Source of the DNA: GCA-2861595 sp035525365
GTDB lineage: Bacteria > Actinomycetota > Acidimicrobiia > Acidimicrobiales > GCA-2861595
Assembly: GCA_035525365.1 (NCBI GenBank)
Contig: DATLEK010000064.1
Coordinates: 1-64,000, forward strand
Reading direction: 5' to 3'
Length of the DNA: 64,000 nucleotides
The notes below the pieces were generated by a model that was not told the DNA's origin, made no database searches, and was given only the letters and a program-made list of their open reading frames with translations. The first letter of the stretch is position 1; each line of letters opens with the position of its first letter. The position numbers and the translations under genes are program-made. Positions 47,752-55,259 of this stretch are shown here, in pieces.

Positions 47752-48303
47752 CTATAGCGACGCTCCACCGATTGCCCGCCATCCTACGGTGATCACCTCA
47801 CGCATTCCAGCTACCTGAGGAGATAGGCGGAGCGCTTCTTCCCAGGAGAAGTTACGGCGCACATCGTCAAGTCCGTTATCCATGTGCCGCCCGACATAGT
47901 AACCAGCGTGGCAGCCGAAGATGAGGGCCGCCATCACGGATGGTTCGTTCGGCACGGCCATGTAGGCCGCCCACTGAAGGGCATCATAGATCTCTGGTGG
48001 TGTACGTGGTCTGCTGTGCAGAGCAGCGAAGGCATGTCCGAGCGATGCCGCCGCGGCGAGCGCCTGTTCCACCCGGCCTGCCTGCGGGATGACACAGTCG
48101 CTGGGGCCTGCCGACATCAACGTTGTGGCAAGTGTTGCGCCGTCAGCCCGGACCTGCTCTCGATCCATGTAGAGCCGCGCCGCTTGAATAATCGTTTCAA
48201 CATCGTGAAGGTGTCTTCGTGTCCACTTCGGGTCGGGCATACGGCACTTGGACAGCGACGGGACCTCCGTGTCTGGGGCAGGTCCCTTCTTGAACAGGGC
48301 CAT
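47752..48303 (-). CDS. Hypothetical protein
   Basis: 183 residues from ATG 48303, with AAGGAGAATG just upstream. Helical sequence with a possible amphipathic or membrane-proximal segment (YMAVPNEPSVMAALIFGCHAG). No domain recognised. It may form a three-gene minus-strand unit with the zinc-ribbon protein (48353-48706) and the DUF559-like nuclease (48764-49534); spacings are 50 and 58 bp. Confidence 0.5.
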   Translation of the reverse strand: MALFKKGPAPDTEVPSLSKCRMPDPKWTRRHLHDVETIIQAARLYMDREQVRADGATLATTLMSAGPSDCVIPQAGRVEQALAAAASLGHAFAALHSRPRTPPEIYDALQWAAYMAVPNEPSVMAALIFGCHAGYYVGRHMDNGLDDVRRNFSWEEALRLSPQVAGMREVITVGWRAIGGASL

Positions 48304-48352
48304 CATTCTCCTTGGTCTCCATCGTCGTCATCCCTGCTTGCAGTGAGGGGCG

Positions 48353-48706
48353 TCACGGCATCACGAATCGCGTACAGGCGGGGTGGACGATGGCCTTGAC
48401 GATCCGGTGACTATTGCCGTCGCGGATCAGGTCGTACTTGCCGTCGAGGTCTACCGGCTCACCGCAGGCAGGGCAATCATTGAGACCGCCGCAGGCACCA
48501 TGCCGATAGCTTCCTGCGTCTTCGTAGTGAGGTGGTGCGTAGATCAACTTGTCCCCCTTCGAGGGGTCGAACTCCACCGGCTGCCCACAGCGGTCACATG
48601 CCTCAGTAGGAACCAGCGGGACCAAGCACCTGGGACAGATGCTCCATCCGGTGTCGGTTGTGCTGAGGTCATCGTCGGGCATCGAGCAGAAGTCACAGGT
48701 GGCCAT
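48353..48706 (-). CDS. Multi-zinc-ribbon protein
   Basis: 117 residues from ATG 48706. Four CxxC pairs are visible: CDFC, CPRC, CDRCG and CPACG, arranged as two zinc ribbons flanking a short beta-rich linker. The C-terminus ends HPACTRFVMP. Such proteins often bind nucleic acid or act as small scaffolds; no specific role is known. It lies between the hypothetical gene and the nuclease in a possible operon. Confidence 0.5.
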   Translation of the reverse strand: MATCDFCSMPDDDLSTTDTGWSICPRCLVPLVPTEACDRCGQPVEFDPSKGDKLIYAPPHYEDAGSYRHGACGGLNDCPACGEPVDLDGKYDLIRDGNSHRIVKAIVHPACTRFVMP

Positions 48707-48763
48707 GGTCACCTCCGGGGTGCTGCGGGACGCGCCTGAGGGTCGATGTCCCGAACCTTCGGC

Positions 48764-49534
48764 TCATCTCAGCAGGCGAGTGAGGAAGCGTTCGACGAAC
48801 GCGCTCAGTTCGGCTGGCCTTGCCACATCCTCGACCGTGATCCGATCACCCCACACAAGGCCTGCGTCCGTGAGCAGGTTCTCCCGCGACCGGTCAGCAG
48901 CGGCGCGCCCATGGTGGTGAGGCCCATCGACTTCAATGCCACCGGCCCGGCCTCGGTACGTCACGACGAAGTCTGGCCAGAACTTCGCGGCAGACGTGAC
49001 AATGGCCCCTCCGGGCATTATGCCGATGGTCATCTCGGGCGGGAGAGCCTTCTGCTTCGCCCGAAGCGCTCTGTAGACATCGACCTCTTGGTCGCTTCCA
49101 AAGTTCAGCCCATCCTCTCGCTTCAGAGCCGTGACAGGCTTGTAGCCCCCTTGGTTGGTAGCTGTCCGACTCTCCGGTGGAAGACGCGCTGCTCGGCGAA
49201 GCTCACGCCAATCTGCTCCTACTCTCATTGGCCGAGCCTTGAACTCCCTGATGTAGATCCAAGTGGAGGAATGCATCACTTCGATGGCCTCACGCATGAC
49301 CGTGATCGCCTCTGGGGAGAGCATCGGGTAGTGAAGAGGGTCCACGGCCAAAAATGCGGCTACGAAGGTCGGTGGACCGTCGTAGGGGCCGTCTGCCTGT
49401 TGTTCGTACGAGAGCCACCCTGACTCGATGAGATCAGCCTGATCGAACAGCCCGTTCCCGTCCAAGACAGCGACCAGTGCCCCTAGGTCCCCGTCAGCTC
49501 CCTCGTTCATCTGGTCTTCAATCGATGTGTCCAC
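48764..49534 (-). CDS. DUF559/Vsr-like restriction endonuclease-fold protein
   Basis: 256 residues. The C-terminal ~75 residues hold the fold: KFWPDFVVTYRGRAGGIEVDG (D188, E201, with D203 in the usual Lys place), then HHHGRAAADRSRENLL and AGLVWGDRITVEDV, the PD-(D/E)XK variant of Vsr/DUF559 proteins. The N-terminal ~150 residues are unrecognised and may sense DNA or partner with the adjacent zinc-ribbon protein. Probably a nicking or cleaving nuclease of a defence cassette. Confidence 0.65.
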   Translation of the reverse strand: MDTSIEDQMNEGADGDLGALVAVLDGNGLFDQADLIESGWLSYEQQADGPYDGPPTFVAAFLAVDPLHYPMLSPEAITVMREAIEVMHSSTWIYIREFKARPMRVGADWRELRRAARLPPESRTATNQGGYKPVTALKREDGLNFGSDQEVDVYRALRAKQKALPPEMTIGIMPGGAIVTSAAKFWPDFVVTYRGRAGGIEVDGPHHHGRAAADRSRENLLTDAGLVWGDRITVEDVARPAELSAFVERFLTRLLR

Positions 49535-49570
49535 CGCCTAAGTGTCGCTCACCGTGCCAGACTCTTTGAA

Positions 49571-49807
49571 GTGGACCTAGTGCCCAAGATCCTTGCTTCG
49601 GCAGGGATCGTTTTGCTGTTCGCTCTCCTGTTCGTGTGGATCGGCCGGAGGAGCTATCGGCGGAACTACACTCTTTACGGCCGGTCGAAGGGGACTTCCC
49701 TCTTGATCGCTGGCCTGGCCATTCTCCTCTACCCGCTCACACTGTGGTTCTGGGCTATGGGTCCAACGCCAGAACGGCAAGCCAAGAATCGTTCGCGATC
49801 AAACTGA
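49571..49807 (+). CDS. Small two-span membrane protein
   Basis: 78 residues. Two hydrophobic helices (ILASAGIVLLFALLFVWI and SLLIAGLAILLYPLTLWFWA) are separated by a basic loop, and the C-terminal tail is basic. No domain recognised. It is divergent from the nuclease gene by ~36 bp. Small membrane proteins in defence islands sometimes act as membrane-damaging effectors; here that is speculation. Confidence 0.5.
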   Translation: MDLVPKILASAGIVLLFALLFVWIGRRSYRRNYTLYGRSKGTSLLIAGLAILLYPLTLWFWAMGPTPERQAKNRSRSN

Positions 49808-49900
49808 CCCACCACCAGTCCTCGGGCGATGAGTTCGGACCGAGCTTCGAGCCTGCAAGGAAGTTTCGCCGGCGCCCGACTGATCAACCTCTTCACCGCC

Positions 49901-50149
49901 ATGTCATCCCGTCGGTGGGTGTACCACCACCCGGGCGACGACCTCGACGACCTCCTCGGCGGCGGCTGGAGTCTTCCTCCGGGCACACCCGTCCTCGTCG
50001 ACGACCCGGGCGCCGCCGAGCTTCTCGAGCGTGTGAAGGTCATGGGCGAGTGGGCGTATGAGAACCCGGACGAGCCACATCCTTTCGTCGGCTCGCCGTC
50101 CTTCGATTACCCCTGGCTGAAAGGCGAGCGCCAAACCGAGGAGCGGTAG
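49901..50149 (+). CDS. Small hypothetical protein
   Basis: 82 residues from ATG 49901; a longer frame to 49829 is less likely. Acidic; contains YHHPGDDLDDLLGGGWSLPP and ends GERQTEER. No motif recognised, and no partner evident. Confidence 0.4.
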   Translation: MSSRRWVYHHPGDDLDDLLGGGWSLPPGTPVLVDDPGAAELLERVKVMGEWAYENPDEPHPFVGSPSFDYPWLKGERQTEER

Positions 50150-50299
50150 GCGCGTGACGTGCCAGACGGCGTCGGGCGTCACGTGATGGTGATACGGGAC
50201 CTCGGTGAAGAGGCGTCTGGACCCCTCCCCAAAATGCCGGTAGAAGGCGGGCAACTTCCGCGAGCGCGGAGCCGCCTTGAAGCTTGGCCTTGCGTACGA

Positions 50300-50335
50300 A
50301 ATCGGCGTTGTGCCGAGATCGGAACAACGCCGATT
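50300..50335. repeat. Perfect 12-bp inverted repeat (hairpin)
   Basis: AATCGGCGTTGT (50300-50311) and ACAACGCCGATT (50324-50335) are perfect reverse complements with a 12-nt loop, about 100 bp before the SIR2-like gene. No T-tract follows in either direction, so it may be an operator, attenuator or recombination site rather than a standard terminator. Confidence 0.6.
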
Positions 50336-50438
50336 AGGCACGCCTCGCGGTGCCCCTGGCCAGAAGCCCGAGGTTGGCGAACGCAATCGAACGAGGGACG
50401 TCAGAGGCAGTCCGGCTTCCCGGATCTATGGTGATCCG

Positions 50439-51674
50439 GTGGCCGAGGCTGTCTATGTGTTAGGGGCAGGCTTCAGCTGCTCAATGCTTGACACGAGCTT
50501 CCGTGACCTTCGCGCCCCGCTGGCGCGGAACTTCTTCGAGGTTCTGCTCCGCCATGGGCGGCTGCGGGAAAAACTCGATGGCATACGACGGCACGTGTAC
50601 GTCGATGAGCTCTTTGCGATGATCAACGAGTACTGGGGTCTGTCGATCGACCAATTGGCAGCCACGCCGTTCGACATCGAGGAGTGCCTCACCTTTCTCG
50701 AGTCGGTTGAGATGGACAACCGCGGAACCGACGAGGGGATTCGGGCAGCGCGCGCTGCCTATGCGACGCGGGCGTTGCTGCTCGACTACCTCAGCGAGAT
50801 GTCGATCGGCGGGACAACGACACCCGCAGGCTACCAGTTCGGTGTAGAGGTGCTCGGCTCTGATTGTGACGTGCTCACGTTGAATTACGACACCCTTGCG
50901 GAGGACGCGATCGCATCGGCGTCGGGCATCGGGCCGAACCCGAGGCCTCCGCCGCTGTCGGTCGATGATCCGTCGGCAGCCGTAGCCGACGAGTTCCTCC
51001 CGGCGAGCCACTCGGCGTGGAAGCGGACCCTGGCTTGCGGGTTTGAGTTCGACGAGGTCGCTCTGCCAGTAGCAGGTGTGTCGCGCTACGTCGAGGGCAG
51101 CCGGTACTACGAGCACTCCGAGAACTGCCTCTACACATCGCATCGGGTCCTCAAGCTGCACGGCTCGATTGATTGGCTGCGCTACACCTCGCGTCGCGCT
51201 ATCCCTCGCGAGTTCGCGGTGGACGCTCCAGAGAACCCGCCGACCGGGCTCGTGCAAGAGCGGTATGCCCACTGGTGGATGGGCGAGTCTCCCCAGCGAG
51301 ACCACTGGTACATGGACCCTCTTATCGTCACGCCGCAGCTGTACAAGAAGTACGACGACGAACCGTTGCCTACGGTGTGGCGTCACGCGCTCGACACTCT
51401 CTCGAGCTGCACGTCGCTTGTTGTCATCGGCTACTCGTTTCCACCAACCGACTTCCGCACGCGGCGTCTCTTCCTGGAAGCATTTCGCGGCGGTCGGCAG
51501 CTCGAGAGCCTGGTCGTGATCAACCCCGACACGAGCGTGGTGTCGAAGGTTCGCGAATTGACTCGCCATAACGGACCGGTGGTCACTTGTGACACCCTCG
51601 CCGCCTACATCGGCCTTCCAGAGTCATGGGTCCGAGGATTGCAACAGGCATCACATCAAGACGGGCCGACTTGA
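50439..51674 (+). CDS. SIR2-like NAD-binding protein, putative defence effector
   Basis: 411 residues from GTG 50439; the frame is open further upstream but homology begins here (AVYVLGAGFSCSM). SIR2-like motifs in order: LGAGFS (8-13), VLTLNYDTLAEDA near 145, RVLKLHGSIDWLRYT near 235, and VVIGYSFPPTD near 330. This SIR2-like family occurs in prokaryotic immune systems (Thoeris, DSR, SIR2-STAND), where NAD+ depletion stops phage. Here it stands alone, with no fused sensor visible; partner genes may be the convergent 302-residue gene. A perfect hairpin lies upstream and a 103-bp repeat starts 33 bp after the stop. Confidence 0.75.
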   Translation: MAEAVYVLGAGFSCSMLDTSFRDLRAPLARNFFEVLLRHGRLREKLDGIRRHVYVDELFAMINEYWGLSIDQLAATPFDIEECLTFLESVEMDNRGTDEGIRAARAAYATRALLLDYLSEMSIGGTTTPAGYQFGVEVLGSDCDVLTLNYDTLAEDAIASASGIGPNPRPPPLSVDDPSAAVADEFLPASHSAWKRTLACGFEFDEVALPVAGVSRYVEGSRYYEHSENCLYTSHRVLKLHGSIDWLRYTSRRAIPREFAVDAPENPPTGLVQERYAHWWMGESPQRDHWYMDPLIVTPQLYKKYDDEPLPTVWRHALDTLSSCTSLVVIGYSFPPTDFRTRRLFLEAFRGGRQLESLVVINPDTSVVSKVRELTRHNGPVVTCDTLAAYIGLPESWVRGLQQASHQDGPT

Positions 51675-51706
51675 TACGCCAACAACTCCGCGAACGCCCA
51701 CTGCGA

Positions 51707-51809
51707 CCGATCGACGGTACGCGTGTGGTGCAGCTGGGGCTCGGCTACACCGAACGTGCGCCCATAACGCTCGGCCCTTGCCGCCGCTGAGGGCGCCCCC
51801 AACCGCCGG
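51707..51809. repeat. 103-bp direct repeat, copy 1
   Basis: About 93% identical to 54792-54894, with an unbroken 47-bp identical core (51738-51784 versus 54824-54870). It begins 33 bp after the SIR2-like stop. Both copies follow a plus-strand gene. No integron attC core sites (GTTRRRY/RYYYAAC) were found. Confidence 0.85.
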
Positions 51810-51885
51810 CAGTGAGCGCGTCGACAGCGTTCTGTTCGCCGGGCCGATTGGTCTGCGACGGCACGCCTCTGGTACACATCGCCGA

Positions 51886-52791
51886 TTACCGCGCGGTCGA
51901 ACCAAGCGCGGACACCCGCAGGAGTTCCCAGTGAAGCTCCGGATTGTCACCTTCTCCTGAGACCTCGATCGTGCACGCGACACATAGATCGTCGGCTGGA
52001 TTCCACTGGACTCCGCTCCGATAGGAGCGGACCACGTCGCGTTCGCCGAGCAGCGACGGTCCTGCTTCGAGCCCTTGACGAAGGGCGTCGGGATCGACGC
52101 GCAGGGCGTCGCCGAGTCGCTTGACCGTCTCGTCCGATGAAGACCGGGCGTTGTGCAGCGAAGCGATGACCCCGTCGAGCATCGGCTTCAGCATGCTCAC
52201 GAGCGGGCGGCTCGCTCCGGCGACCGTGACACGTAGGCCGAACGGCTCGCCGGCCGCGAGCGAGCCGGCGATCTCGCGTGCTCCGCTGCGAGCTGTCCAC
52301 CACCAGTGGGCTGCCTTGTCGAGCCCCCGGCGGGCAATGGTGGCGTCCCCGGACGCAACGATCCCGTCGACGTGCCAGTGACGGAACGACTCCTCATGCG
52401 ACGTCTCGTAGCGGTGGTAGTGCAGCGGCTGTGCGGAGAGCTGTCGCGGGCACGGCGGCGGCGCCGTTCTTCCTCGCTCGAAGGTCAGGCTCGCGGTAGC
52501 CAGCCGCGAGAAGCTCGCCATACCGACGTTGTAGAGAAGAACGTTCTCGGCGTCGCAGAAGTCCTCGGACTGCGAGAGGTACTCACTGCGGAGGCTCCCG
52601 CGCGACGTCCGAAGTCCGGTCAGCGCGGCTCGAAGTGCCGCACGGAACTCGAGCATCGAGCCCCTCGGCTCGAACGGGAGCCGCCTCGTGGACCACGCGT
52701 CGACCTCGTCCGTAGCCGCCGAGACGAAGAAGTCCGGGAGCACGTCCATGTAAGGGAGCCTGCCACCTGCGCGCCTTGCGGCTTCGTTCAT
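51886..52791 (-). CDS. Hypothetical protein
   Basis: 301 residues from ATG 52791 (a TTG lies one codon upstream; ATG 52749 is also possible). Mixed alpha/beta with ENVLLYNVGMASFSRL, HWHVDGIVASGDATIARR and a C-terminal beta-rich segment VQWNPADDLCVACTIEVSG. No family is recognised. It is convergent with the SIR2-like gene and lies entirely between the two 103-bp repeats, so it was probably gained with the nuclease gene at 53258. Confidence 0.5.
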   Translation of the reverse strand: MNEAARRAGGRLPYMDVLPDFFVSAATDEVDAWSTRRLPFEPRGSMLEFRAALRAALTGLRTSRGSLRSEYLSQSEDFCDAENVLLYNVGMASFSRLATASLTFERGRTAPPPCPRQLSAQPLHYHRYETSHEESFRHWHVDGIVASGDATIARRGLDKAAHWWWTARSGAREIAGSLAAGEPFGLRVTVAGASRPLVSMLKPMLDGVIASLHNARSSSDETVKRLGDALRVDPDALRQGLEAGPSLLGERDVVRSYRSGVQWNPADDLCVACTIEVSGEGDNPELHWELLRVSALGSTAR

Positions 52792-53022
52792 CAAAGGCTA
52801 CGCCCCTCGCTCCGAGGAGTCAGCCGCCGTCTGTCCTCTTCGGCCACTCCGGCCCGGCCGCCATTTCATCGCCGAATCGGGCGCGAGCGCGAACGCGGAA
52901 CACCCTCCGCACAACGCCTACATCGACCCGAGAGACCACCGGGCGGTGCTCGCAGGCCGTTTCAGTGGATGAGGAGGTACCGTGCTGGACCGCCGCTACG
53001 GGGTGTCGGCGGATCGCCCAGC

Positions 53023-53202
53023 TCAGGCGTCGGCGTCGTCGATGCGCTCCACACGCTTCACCGCGCCTGCCTTCACCTGCAGCACCGGCTCGTGTGGAAG
53101 TGATCGCGTGTCGTAGAAGACGACCCAGGGGCCGGCGTTCCGGTAGTCCCCCGCGGCCACCTCTTCGGTGTCGCCGCTGTTGTAGGTGATCCGGAAGGAC
53201 AC
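53023..53202 (-). CDS. Small hypothetical protein
   Basis: 59 residues from GTG 53202, with AAGAGGAGCGCA upstream as ribosome site. Beta-strand-rich (VSFRITYNSGDTEEVAAGDY, WVVFYDT). It is divergent from the nuclease gene at 53258 by 55 bp and could be its regulator or antitoxin-like partner; no motif supports a specific role. Confidence 0.45.
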   Translation of the reverse strand: MSFRITYNSGDTEEVAAGDYRNAGPWVVFYDTRSLPHEPVLQVKAGAVKRVERIDDADA

Positions 53203-53257
53203 TGCGCTCCTCTTCAAGTCGAAGGACCTTCGTAGGCTTGGCTGCGGAGGCAGATCG

Positions 53258-54706
53258 ATGCGACCCGTTCGCTTCAGCCATCAGTATCGCGTGACACGCA
53301 CTGCGTTGGACGATTGGTTCGACCCGCTGCTCAACGAGGACACGCGCCTCTACGTGGATCCGTTCCGAATTTTCGTTGACGAGGATCCCTTCTGGGCCAA
53401 CGGGCACGTGCAACTCATGACCTTCTTCAACACCGTGATGAAGCTCCTAGCCGACTCTGGATTCGCGGAGAGCTCCCCCTTCTTCAAGAAGGCAAAGGCA
53501 CTCCTGCTCTTCCCGGAGCCACCCGAGTTCTGCCTCGGCACAAGCAAGGAGAGCGTCTTCGGTGCTGGATCGGCGAAAGGTCTGCAGGAGGGGATGCTGA
53601 AAGGCGCCGCCGAAGCCATTGAGCTGGGTCTGGAAAACCTCAAGCACTTCGAGGAACTCGCTCTTTTTGGTCAGTCGATCGGCGCCGATCGAGTCAGTGA
53701 CATGACCTGCGATGTCTTGAAGGGGGTGTTCGTCGAGTACACGCGGAGCATCGCTCGCCGCCACAACATCCCGCTATCTCCGGTCAACCTACGGCACTGC
53801 GGTTGGGACGTATCCCGATTCGTGTGGAACGACGCCGTAGTCGAGCTCCCACTGAACCCGGTGATGACAGCTCGAGTAGGTATACCGGTCGGGGTGCTGC
53901 TAACTCCCAAGCGGTTCCTCCGCAAGATGCCGAGCATCGATCCGTACGACTTCTGGGACTACGCCTGGTCTCACGAGAGCGAGAAGATCCGAACTGACCT
54001 GAACTTCGAGGTTGCCACGAACGTCGATGCCAAAAAGATCGCTCGTCTTGCACGACGCAAGCGACATTTACTGCGCGCGTACCTCGGTGACCTTGAGGCG
54101 AACCCAAAGCCACCGTATGACGTCGACGAAGATCCCGAATTGATCGTCCGGAGATCAGACTACGGCCGCGAGATTGCGGGCCAGTTCGAGTTTGGTGCAC
54201 CCACCACGGAGACGGAGTTCGACCGGTTCGTCGATCGCCTGCTGGATAACTTCAAGCAGAGCGTTGAGGATCGTGGCGCGTGGCGATTGTTGTGGGCTAA
54301 TGGAAAGCCGCGGCGCGAGGTCCATGCGCAACTGCTGTTCCACACGTCGGCCGTCTGGGTTTGCGAAGACCACGACGTCGACATCTCTCCGGAGTCGAAC
54401 GCGGGGCGCGGCCCAGTGGACTTCAAGGTCTCGCATGGTTGGAGACTCCGGGTCCTGTTCGAGCTCAAGCTGGCGAAGAGCTCGTCCTTCCGGAAGAACC
54501 TTCGGAGCCAGACGCCCACCTATCTCCGAAGCGAAGGGGTCCAACGCGGGTACTTCATCGTCATCCAGTTTGCGGAGGAGGACTTTGACCCAGAGTTAGT
54601 GCGATCGGCCGAAGAACTAGCAAAGAAGGTCGCTGATCGAGAGGGCATCGGCTATCGAGTCGTCTGGATCGATGCAAGACCGAAGGAGTCCGCGTCGAAC
54701 CTGTAG
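53258..54706 (+). CDS. Putative PD-(D/E)XK-fold nuclease, uncharacterised
   Basis: 482 residues from ATG 53258, with GGAGG 9 nt upstream; a longer start at 53186 overlaps the divergent gene. The N-terminal ~330 residues are unrecognised, mixed alpha/beta (LDDWFDPLLNEDTRLYVDPF). The C-terminal ~100 residues contain GPVDFKVSHGWRLRVLFELK (D about 387, E about 402, K about 404), the D-(E-x-K) pattern of restriction-like nucleases, followed by QTPTYLRSEGVQRGYFIVIQF as in the RE-fold second half. Base composition is lower in GC than the ICE backbone. It lies between the 103-bp repeats and is probably a defence gene. Confidence 0.6.
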   Translation: MRPVRFSHQYRVTRTALDDWFDPLLNEDTRLYVDPFRIFVDEDPFWANGHVQLMTFFNTVMKLLADSGFAESSPFFKKAKALLLFPEPPEFCLGTSKESVFGAGSAKGLQEGMLKGAAEAIELGLENLKHFEELALFGQSIGADRVSDMTCDVLKGVFVEYTRSIARRHNIPLSPVNLRHCGWDVSRFVWNDAVVELPLNPVMTARVGIPVGVLLTPKRFLRKMPSIDPYDFWDYAWSHESEKIRTDLNFEVATNVDAKKIARLARRKRHLLRAYLGDLEANPKPPYDVDEDPELIVRRSDYGREIAGQFEFGAPTTETEFDRFVDRLLDNFKQSVEDRGAWRLLWANGKPRREVHAQLLFHTSAVWVCEDHDVDISPESNAGRGPVDFKVSHGWRLRVLFELKLAKSSSFRKNLRSQTPTYLRSEGVQRGYFIVIQFAEEDFDPELVRSAEELAKKVADREGIGYRVVWIDARPKESASNL

Positions 54707-54791
54707 CAGCAGCCAGAAACCTCCCCCGTTGCGTACGGTCGAGTCGTGCGTCTTTTCAACCCGTCGAGCGGTCTCCACCCGCCAGAGCAAC

Positions 54792-54894
54792 CCGATCGAC
54801 GGCTACGCGTGCGGTGCAACTAAGGCTCGGCTACACCGAACGTGCGCCCATAACGCTCGGCCCTTGCCGCTGCTGGGGCGCCCCCAACCGCCGG
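54792..54894. repeat. 103-bp direct repeat, copy 2
   Basis: Second copy of the repeat at 51707-51809, in the same orientation, beginning 86 bp after the stop of the nuclease-like gene. The two copies bracket 3.0 kb containing three genes. Confidence 0.85.
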
Positions 54895-55002
54895 AGCTGG
54901 GCGGGGAGCCGCCAAGCGTAAGACACGACGACCGTCGCCAGCTTGGCTCAGGATGAGGCGTGCGCGTCATGCCCGGCAACCTGCGACCATCAGGTCGTGG
55001 GC

Positions 55003-55140
55003 GTGGGGCCGATCACCATCTACGACAAGTCGGCCCTCCAGGTGCTGAGCATGGACGAGGCCGTGTTGTCGACGGCTCGGCGTCTGCAACCCCGACGCAA
55101 CCGACGCAACCGACGCAACAAATGTAGTCTAGATCGGTAG
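55003..55140 (+). pseudogene. N-terminal remnant of a broken gene (TIYDKSALQ family)
   Basis: The GTG-started frame reads VGPITIYDKSALQVLSMDEAV, which resembles the N-terminus of a widespread uncharacterised family beginning (M)ITIYDKS-LQ-L--DEAVWLDNF. After DEAV the similarity stops and the frame runs through an Arg/Asn-rich tandem repeat to a stop at 55138-55140. The rest of the gene was probably deleted. Recognition is from memory of the family and should be treated as tentative. Confidence 0.35.
55093..55119. repeat. Three tandem copies of CGACGCAAC
   Basis: Exact 9-bp unit repeated at 55093-55101, 55102-55110 and 55111-55119, right after the point where the remnant gene loses similarity. 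Confidence 0.8.
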
Positions 55141-55259
55141 CTATCGTGGTGTCACTCGGACGAATGGGCCGAAACGAAGCCGTCCCGAGAGAAAGGACGT
55201 TACGATGGACGGTAGGGCGGGGGACACTTCGGGAGATGTGAGGACACTGAAGGTTCGCC

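Larger units (their letters stand above)
54707..55259. other. 553-bp region with repeat copy 2, a gene remnant and tandem repeats
   Basis: No intact gene. In order it holds the second 103-bp direct repeat, a short fragment of a broken gene (55003-55140) and three tandem 9-bp repeats. It has the look of a scar from successive insertions and deletions. Confidence 0.5.

Noticed and set aside
51707..54894. Integron cassette array (103-bp repeats as attC sites).
   Set aside because: No GTTRRRY/RYYYAAC core pairs and no integron integrase; only two copies.
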